A stretch of 54,542 nucleotides of DNA from Tepidamorphus gemmatus. GTDB taxonomy: Bacteria > Pseudomonadota > Alphaproteobacteria > Rhizobiales > Tepidamorphaceae. Positions within the stretch are counted from its first letter, which is position 1. Every line of letters begins with the position of its first letter. Positions 51,194-54,542 of this stretch are shown in pieces. Made by a program: the position numbers and the translations under genes. The stretch covers positions 1 through 54,542 of the forward strand of contig NZ_SMAK01000016.1 in assembly GCF_004346195.1 (NCBI RefSeq). The letters run 5' to 3'. The notes beneath the pieces are model-generated. The model did not search any database and was not told where the DNA came from. It worked only from the letters and a program-made list of their open reading frames with translations.

Positions 51194-52387
51194 GTGCCGA
51201 GCATTCCGAGCTTCACCGCCCTGCTGACCCGCTTCCTTGGCCGCACGCCCGCCCCTGCGGCGCGCCCGAGCCAGACCAAGGCGTCGGCTGCCGGCCGGCT
51301 GATCGCCCTGCATGCCCACGGGCGGCCGGTGTGGAGCCCGCGCGACTATGCGGCGCTGGCGCGCGAGGGCTACGAGCGCAACCCCGTCGCCCACCGGGCG
51401 GTGCGCCTGGTGGCGGAGGCGGCGGCGGGCATCCCGTGGATCGCCATGCAGGGCGGTCGCGAGGTCGACTGGCATCCGGTCCTCGATCTTCTCGCCCGGC
51501 CGAACCCACGCCAGTCCGGCCCGGAGCTGATGGAGGCGGTCTGCGCCTACCTGCTGATCGCCGGCAACGCCTATCTGGAGGCGGCGATGATCGACGGCGC
51601 GGTGCGCGAGATCCATGCGCTGCGGCCCGACCGGATGAAGGTGGTGCCCGGCCCCGACGGCTGGCCCGAGGCCTTCGAGTACACGGTCGCCGGCCGCACC
51701 GTCAGCTTCGACCAGACCGGCCGCCAGCCGCCGATCCTGCATATTGCGCTGTTCCACCCGACCGACGACCACTACGGCTTCGGCCCGCTCGCCGCCGCCG
51801 GCGCCGCGCTCGACCTCGCCAACGCCTCGGCGGCCTGGAACAAGGCGCTGATCGACAATGCCGCGAGGCCATCCGGCGCGCTGGTCTACGAGGGCGAGGG
51901 GACGATGGCGCTCGACCAGTTCGAGCGGCTGAAGCGCGAGCTTCAGGAGAATTTTCAGGGAGCGGCCAATGCCGGTCGGCCGCTGCTACTCGAGGGCGGG
52001 CTGACCTGGCAGGCGATGGGCATCAGCCCGAAGGAGATGGATTTCCTCGAGGCGCGCAACCAGGCCGCCCGCGACATCGCGCTGGCGCTGGGTGTCCCGC
52101 CGATGCTGCTCGGCATCCCCGGCGACAACACCTATTCCAACTACCAGGAGGCGAACCGGGCGCTGTACCGTGAGACGGTGCTGCCGCTGCTGCGCCGCAT
52201 CATGGCGGCGATCGCCCAGTGGCTTGCGCCATCCTTCGGCGAGGATATCCGCTTCGAGCCCGATCTCGACGCGATCGAGGCGCTGTCGGCCGACCGTGCC
52301 GCCCTGTGGGCCCGGGTGAGCGCGGCCGACTTCCTCACCGACGACGAGAAACGGCTGGCGGTCGGCTACGGGGTCCGGCAGGGTTAG
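51194..52387 (+). CDS. GTA-like HK97-family portal protein
   Basis: This 397-residue HK97-type portal has an NPVAHRAVRLVAEAAAGIPW start, the segment HPVLDLLARPNPRQSGPELM, LIAGNAYLEA, HIALFHPTDDHYGFGPLAAA, LLEGGLTWQAMGISPKEMDF and LALGVPPMLLGIPGDNTYSN. It forms the dodecameric ring at the DNA entry vertex. GTG 51194 has a GGAG site. An 87-base gap separates it from TerL. A 12-bp tandem repeat follows (52408-52443). Confidence 0.94.
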   Translation: MPSIPSFTALLTRFLGRTPAPAARPSQTKASAAGRLIALHAHGRPVWSPRDYAALAREGYERNPVAHRAVRLVAEAAAGIPWIAMQGGREVDWHPVLDLLARPNPRQSGPELMEAVCAYLLIAGNAYLEAAMIDGAVREIHALRPDRMKVVPGPDGWPEAFEYTVAGRTVSFDQTGRQPPILHIALFHPTDDHYGFGPLAAAGAALDLANASAAWNKALIDNAARPSGALVYEGEGTMALDQFERLKRELQENFQGAANAGRPLLLEGGLTWQAMGISPKEMDFLEARNQAARDIALALGVPPMLLGIPGDNTYSNYQEANRALYRETVLPLLRRIMAAIAQWLAPSFGEDIRFEPDLDAIEALSADRAALWARVSAADFLTDDEKRLAVGYGVRQG

Positions 52388-52407
52388 GTTCGGACTGCCC
52401 CGTTCCG

Positions 52408-52443
52408 CCCGATCCCCGGTCCGATCCCCGGCCCGAATACCGG
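52408..52443. repeat. 12-bp tandem repeat after the portal gene
   Basis: CCCGATCCCCGG (52408-52419), TCCGATCCCCGG (52420-52431) and the diverged CCCGAATACCGG (52432-52443) follow each other without a gap, ending 25 bases before the next ATG. Confidence 0.65.
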
Positions 52444-52468
52444 CTGACCCGCCGCGACGGAGACTGCC

Positions 52469-52666
52469 ATGTCCGACACCTTCGCGACCGTGGTCGACAG
52501 CGTCATCGCCCGCGGCGATCTCGCCCATCTGGCGCTGTTCCTGTGGGCCGGCGCGGCGACAGGGCTGGCCTGGCTCACGCTGCGCGAACTTGCCCGCTCC
52601 AACCGCCGGTTCGAGGAGTTCGTTGCCACTATCGCCCGGATCGACCGGATCTTGCGGGGGAAATAG
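52469..52666 (+). CDS. Small membrane protein of the GTA cassette
   Basis: This 65-residue protein has a short N-terminal helix (SDTFATVVDSVIARGDLAHL), one membrane helix (about residues 21-40) and a basic, helical C-terminus (LARSNRRFEEFVATIARIDR). Small membrane proteins of this shape lie between portal and protease genes in rhizobial GTA clusters; a role in head assembly or membrane attachment is possible but unproven. GGAG precedes the ATG at 52469. The following 189-base gap to the secreted-protein gene shows only an unconvincing 27-codon frame. Confidence 0.75.
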   Translation: MSDTFATVVDSVIARGDLAHLALFLWAGAATGLAWLTLRELARSNRRFEEFVATIARIDRILRGK

Positions 52667-52855
52667 ATGTCCGCGACGCCGACCGGATCGCTGTTCGGCC
52701 GGCCGCCAGGCGCTCGGTGCGCGGGAACGAAGTGCCGGTCACGGCGTTGAAACGCCGCGGCGTTGTACCGGCAGGTCCGCCAGGTCGAACCCATAGGTCG
52801 AGCCGGCGGCGGTGGACCAGTGCCTGCGGCCGCGCCGAAGCAGGGGAGACGAGCC

Positions 52856-53437
52856 ATGGATTTCTCGCGATTGCTCTGTACCGGGTTCCTTGTCATCGGC
52901 CTTGTCGGCGCGACCGTGCCCGCCGGCGCCCAGAGCGGCGGCCGCAGCGTGGTACCGGCCGCCACCGAGGCCGGCACACCCGATCGCGGTCGCGAGGCGG
53001 CGAACCGCACGCCCGAGGCGGCAACCGGCCAGTGCGCCACCCAGCGCATCACGATCAGAACCAACCCGGAAGGCGACCAGGTCTCGACCGCGTCGACGGT
53101 GTTCGTCAACGTGCCGCGCTCCGGGCTGACCTTCACCCAGGGCGGTACGGCGCCATCCTGTGTGATGGTGCGCTTCTCCGCCGTCACCTTTGCGCCGGAC
53201 AAGCGCGTGCTCGACGTGCGCGTGCTTGTCGACGGGCGCGTCGCGCAGCCCGGACCGGTGCTGTTCTCCGGCGATGATGACGAGGATTTCGACGGCCGCT
53301 GGGCACGGGCCCATTCCTTCGACTTCCTCGTGCCCAACGTCGCCCCCGGACAGCACAATGTCAGGGTCCAGGCACGCAGCTTCACCGGCGGGCCGGTCTA
53401 CCTCAACACCCGCTCGACGGTCGTGCATCACCGCTGA
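52856..53437 (+). CDS. Secreted protein of unknown function inside the GTA cassette
   Basis: This 193-residue protein has a signal peptide (MDFSRLLCTGFLVIGLVGAT, cleavage after GAQ near residue 27). The mature beta-rich domain reads QCATQRITIRTNPEGDQVST, STVFVNVPRSGLTFTQGGTA, SCVMVRFSAV, FSGDDDEDFDGRWARAHSFD, then GQHNVRVQARSFTGGPVYLN. Two cysteines (QCAT and PSCVM) may pair. It resembles a secreted family found in Hyphomicrobiales without known function. Its place between GTA head genes is unexpected for an exported protein. GGGGAGA is seven bases before ATG 52856. Confidence 0.75.
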   Translation: MDFSRLLCTGFLVIGLVGATVPAGAQSGGRSVVPAATEAGTPDRGREAANRTPEAATGQCATQRITIRTNPEGDQVSTASTVFVNVPRSGLTFTQGGTAPSCVMVRFSAVTFAPDKRVLDVRVLVDGRVAQPGPVLFSGDDDEDFDGRWARAHSFDFLVPNVAPGQHNVRVQARSFTGGPVYLNTRSTVVHHR

Positions 53438-53579
53438 CGCGCGTCCCGGAGGAGCCTAACCGGGTCTCCGTCACCATGTGCGACGAAGCAGGGCATTGGA
53501 GCGGAGCATCGGGTCCGTGAGGCGATGACCCGCTCCGGCCTTCGGCCGGCATCTTACCCGAACCCCCGATCGCCGGCCC

Positions 53580-53614
53580 GCCGCCGGACCCCGGAGCCCC
53601 CCGGGTCCGGCGGC
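53580..53614. terminator. 12-bp stem-loop after the secreted-protein gene
   Basis: GCCGCCGGACCC (53580-53591) and GGGTCCGGCGGC (53603-53614) form a perfect 12-bp stem with an 11-base loop. No U-run follows on the plus strand, so termination would be weak or Rho-assisted. A second hairpin, CCGGCC-TTC-GGCCGG, lies upstream near 53535-53549. Together they set the secreted-protein gene apart from the downstream head genes. Confidence 0.5.
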
Positions 53615-53678
53615 TGCATCTTGTCCCGCACCGCCGCCCGGCTGCGGCCGTGCGACCCAGGTCAAGGGAGATCCCCGC

Positions 53679-53837
53679 ATGTCCGACCCGCTTCCTCCGC
53701 CGGCCGCTGCGTCGACGGTACCCTCGCAGCTGGCCGATCGCCACCGCCACACCGCCGTCTTTGCTGCCTTCGCCGAAACGCTGGCGGCAATGCTCGTCCG
53801 TTCGCAGCGCCGCCGGCGCCATCGGAGGTCGCGATGA
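53679..53837 (+). CDS. 52-residue protein preceding the prohead protease
   Basis: AAGGGAG is about seven bases before ATG 53679, which opens a 52-codon frame: MSDPLPPPAAASTVPSQLAD, a helix RHRHTAVFAAFAETLAAMLV and a very basic end RSQRRRRHRRSR. The stop overlaps the protease ATG (ATGA), so translation is coupled. It sits where GTA clusters have the tiny g3.5-type gene between portal and protease. The basic tail could bind DNA or the capsid interior; this is inference. Confidence 0.65.
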   Translation: MSDPLPPPAAASTVPSQLADRHRHTAVFAAFAETLAAMLVRSQRRRRHRRSR

Positions 53838-54418
53838 CGCGCCCGCCTGCGCCTCGCCGTCCGGTGCCGTGCCGCCGCACTGCCCGTCGCGACCCTCCTC
53901 GATGCGAACGCAAGTTCGCGCCGGCCCGGTTCGACGACCTTTCGGCCGACGGCGTCTTCTGCGGCTGTGCCTCGATCTTCGGCGCCGCCGATCTCGGCGG
54001 CGATCTGGTCGAGCCCGGCGCCTTTGCTGGAAGCCTTGCCCGGCGCGGCGCCGCCGGCGTCAAGCTCCTGTTCCAGCACGATCCGGCCGAGCCGATCGGC
54101 GTCTGGGACGAGATCGTCGAGGACGCCCGCGGCCTGCGCGTGCGCGGCCGGCTGATGCCGGAGGTGGCGCGCGCCCGCGAGGTGCTGGCGCTGATGCGGG
54201 CAGGGGCGCTCGACGGTCTGTCGATCGGCTTCCGCCCGGTCAAGGCGCGCACCGATCCCAGGACCGGCATTCGCCGGCTGATCGAGGTCGATCTGTGGGA
54301 GATCTCGATCGTCACCTTCCCGATGCTGCCCGAGGCCCGCATCGGCGAGGTCAAGCGCCTCGAACAGGCCGCCCTCGCCGCCATCCGCCGCGCCACCGCG
54401 CTGGTTCGGGCGGGGTAG
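53834..54418 (+). CDS. GTA-like HK97-family prohead protease
   Basis: This 194-residue protein has a HK97 prohead protease domain (Peptidase U35/S78). GVFCGCASIFGAADLGGDLV and EPGAFAGSL are followed by the catalytic His in LLFQHDPAEPIG, the Ser in GALDGLSIGFRPV and the acidic residue in LWEISIVTFPMLPEA. It cleaves the delta domain of capsid proteins during head maturation. The ATG at 53834 overlaps the 52-residue gene; the first 27 residues are Arg/Pro-rich. The major capsid gene would be expected just beyond the window. Confidence 0.93.
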   Translation: MTRPPAPRRPVPCRRTARRDPPRCERKFAPARFDDLSADGVFCGCASIFGAADLGGDLVEPGAFAGSLARRGAAGVKLLFQHDPAEPIGVWDEIVEDARGLRVRGRLMPEVARAREVLALMRAGALDGLSIGFRPVKARTDPRTGIRRLIEVDLWEISIVTFPMLPEARIGEVKRLEQAALAAIRRATALVRAG

Positions 54419-54542
54419 GCGCCGGACGTACTCACTGCCCGCACTGCCTTGTAACACTTCCACTCATCGGTGCGATCCTCGGCTAAGGTGAAGCACCGGT
54501 TGCTGGGAGAGGGTCGCCGCAGCGTGGTCGGGGGTTGTTCCC
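54419..54542. other. End of window after the prohead protease
   Basis: The final 124 bases show no start codon with a ribosome site and no clear structure. In GTA clusters the major capsid gene follows the protease, so its start is probably beyond the window or this stretch carries a spacer. Confidence 0.4.

Noticed and set aside
49301-51772. 823-codon minus-strand frame across TerS, TerL and the portal gene
   Set aside because: It spans three real genes on the other strand and has no recognisable domain.
52667-52750. 27-codon frame directly after the small GTA membrane protein
   Set aside because: Composition is Arg/Gly/Cys-rich, no ribosome site of its own, no resemblance to GTA small proteins.
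48963-54418. Intact prophage
   Set aside because: No integrase, repressor, replication or lysis gene and no attachment site are seen; gene order and families fit a GTA-like cassette better, although the window ends before the capsid and tail genes.

Overview
The window is high-GC, densely coded DNA from an alphaproteobacterium, most likely order Hyphomicrobiales (Rhizobiales). The evidence is a MucR/Ros zinc-finger regulator, a DnaA-domain-IV-like HTH gene paired with a DUF6456 gene, DUF5330, DUF1491 and DUF2336 proteins, a DivJ-like histidine kinase with CtrA-type boxes nearby, a two-subunit methylmalonyl-CoA mutase, and the start of an HK97-type gene transfer agent (GTA) head cluster. I see no tRNA, rRNA, CRISPR array, insertion sequence or transposase.

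Layout. 1-3.2 kb: a chemotaxis-receptor-like gene end, a DUF2892 membrane protein behind a strong dyad, a class IV aminotransferase, cytochrome c' and a di-heme cytochrome c. 3.2-8.3 kb (minus strand): methylmalonyl-CoA mutase mutA-mutB, then DUF4332 and DUF2267 genes. 8.4-15.3 kb: a HerA-like ATPase (DUF853), a degenerate receiver protein, an M20 peptidase, a secreted Met-rich protein, a DUF1131 lipoprotein, the mutase chaperone GTPase MeaB and a pyroglutamyl-peptidase. 15.4-19.3 kb (minus): glutaryl-CoA dehydrogenase, oligopeptidase B, MsrB. 19.4-27.1 kb: a ten-gene, tightly overlapping Mrp/Mnh-type antiporter operon in which the MrpA C-terminal part is a separate gene and three NuoL/M/N-like subunits are present. 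27.4-35.2 kb: MucR, the DnaA-like HTH/DUF6456 pair, SufE, DUF5330, the DivJ-like kinase, a peptidoglycan-binding protein, DUF1491 and DUF2336. 35.4-39.4 kb: two small or secreted unknowns, a YcgN-family protein and a class A penicillin-binding protein. 39.5-43.2 kb: a frameshifted gene, a TetR regulator and a divergent CoA-ligase/enoyl-CoA-hydratase operon with a clear promoter and operator. 43.2-48.9 kb: an adenylate cyclase, rpsU with an apparent CTG start, a DUF1214/DUF1254 pair, a DUF1127 gene with an intrinsic terminator, a 34-residue membrane peptide, an orphan ParA and a SelW-like Rdx protein. 48.9 kb to the end: a GTA-like cassette (TerS, TerL, portal, small membrane protein, a secreted protein, a 52-residue protein, prohead protease) behind a near-consensus promoter with a dyad in its spacer.

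Themes. Acyl-CoA catabolism is served by MutAB/MeaB, GcdH and the ligase/hydratase pair. Ion homeostasis is served by the unusual Mrp operon. Cell-cycle and developmental control is suggested by the DivJ-like kinase, CtrA-like boxes, MucR and the DnaA-like HTH gene. The GTA cassette is itself CtrA-dependent in well-studied relatives. The points most worth following up are the split-MrpA antiporter operon, the three regularly spaced dyads in front of the DnaA-like/DUF6456 genes, the GTA promoter dyad and the secreted-protein gene inside the GTA cassette, the rpsU CTG start, and the gene broken three times at G-runs. All family names come from motif recognition; no database search was run.
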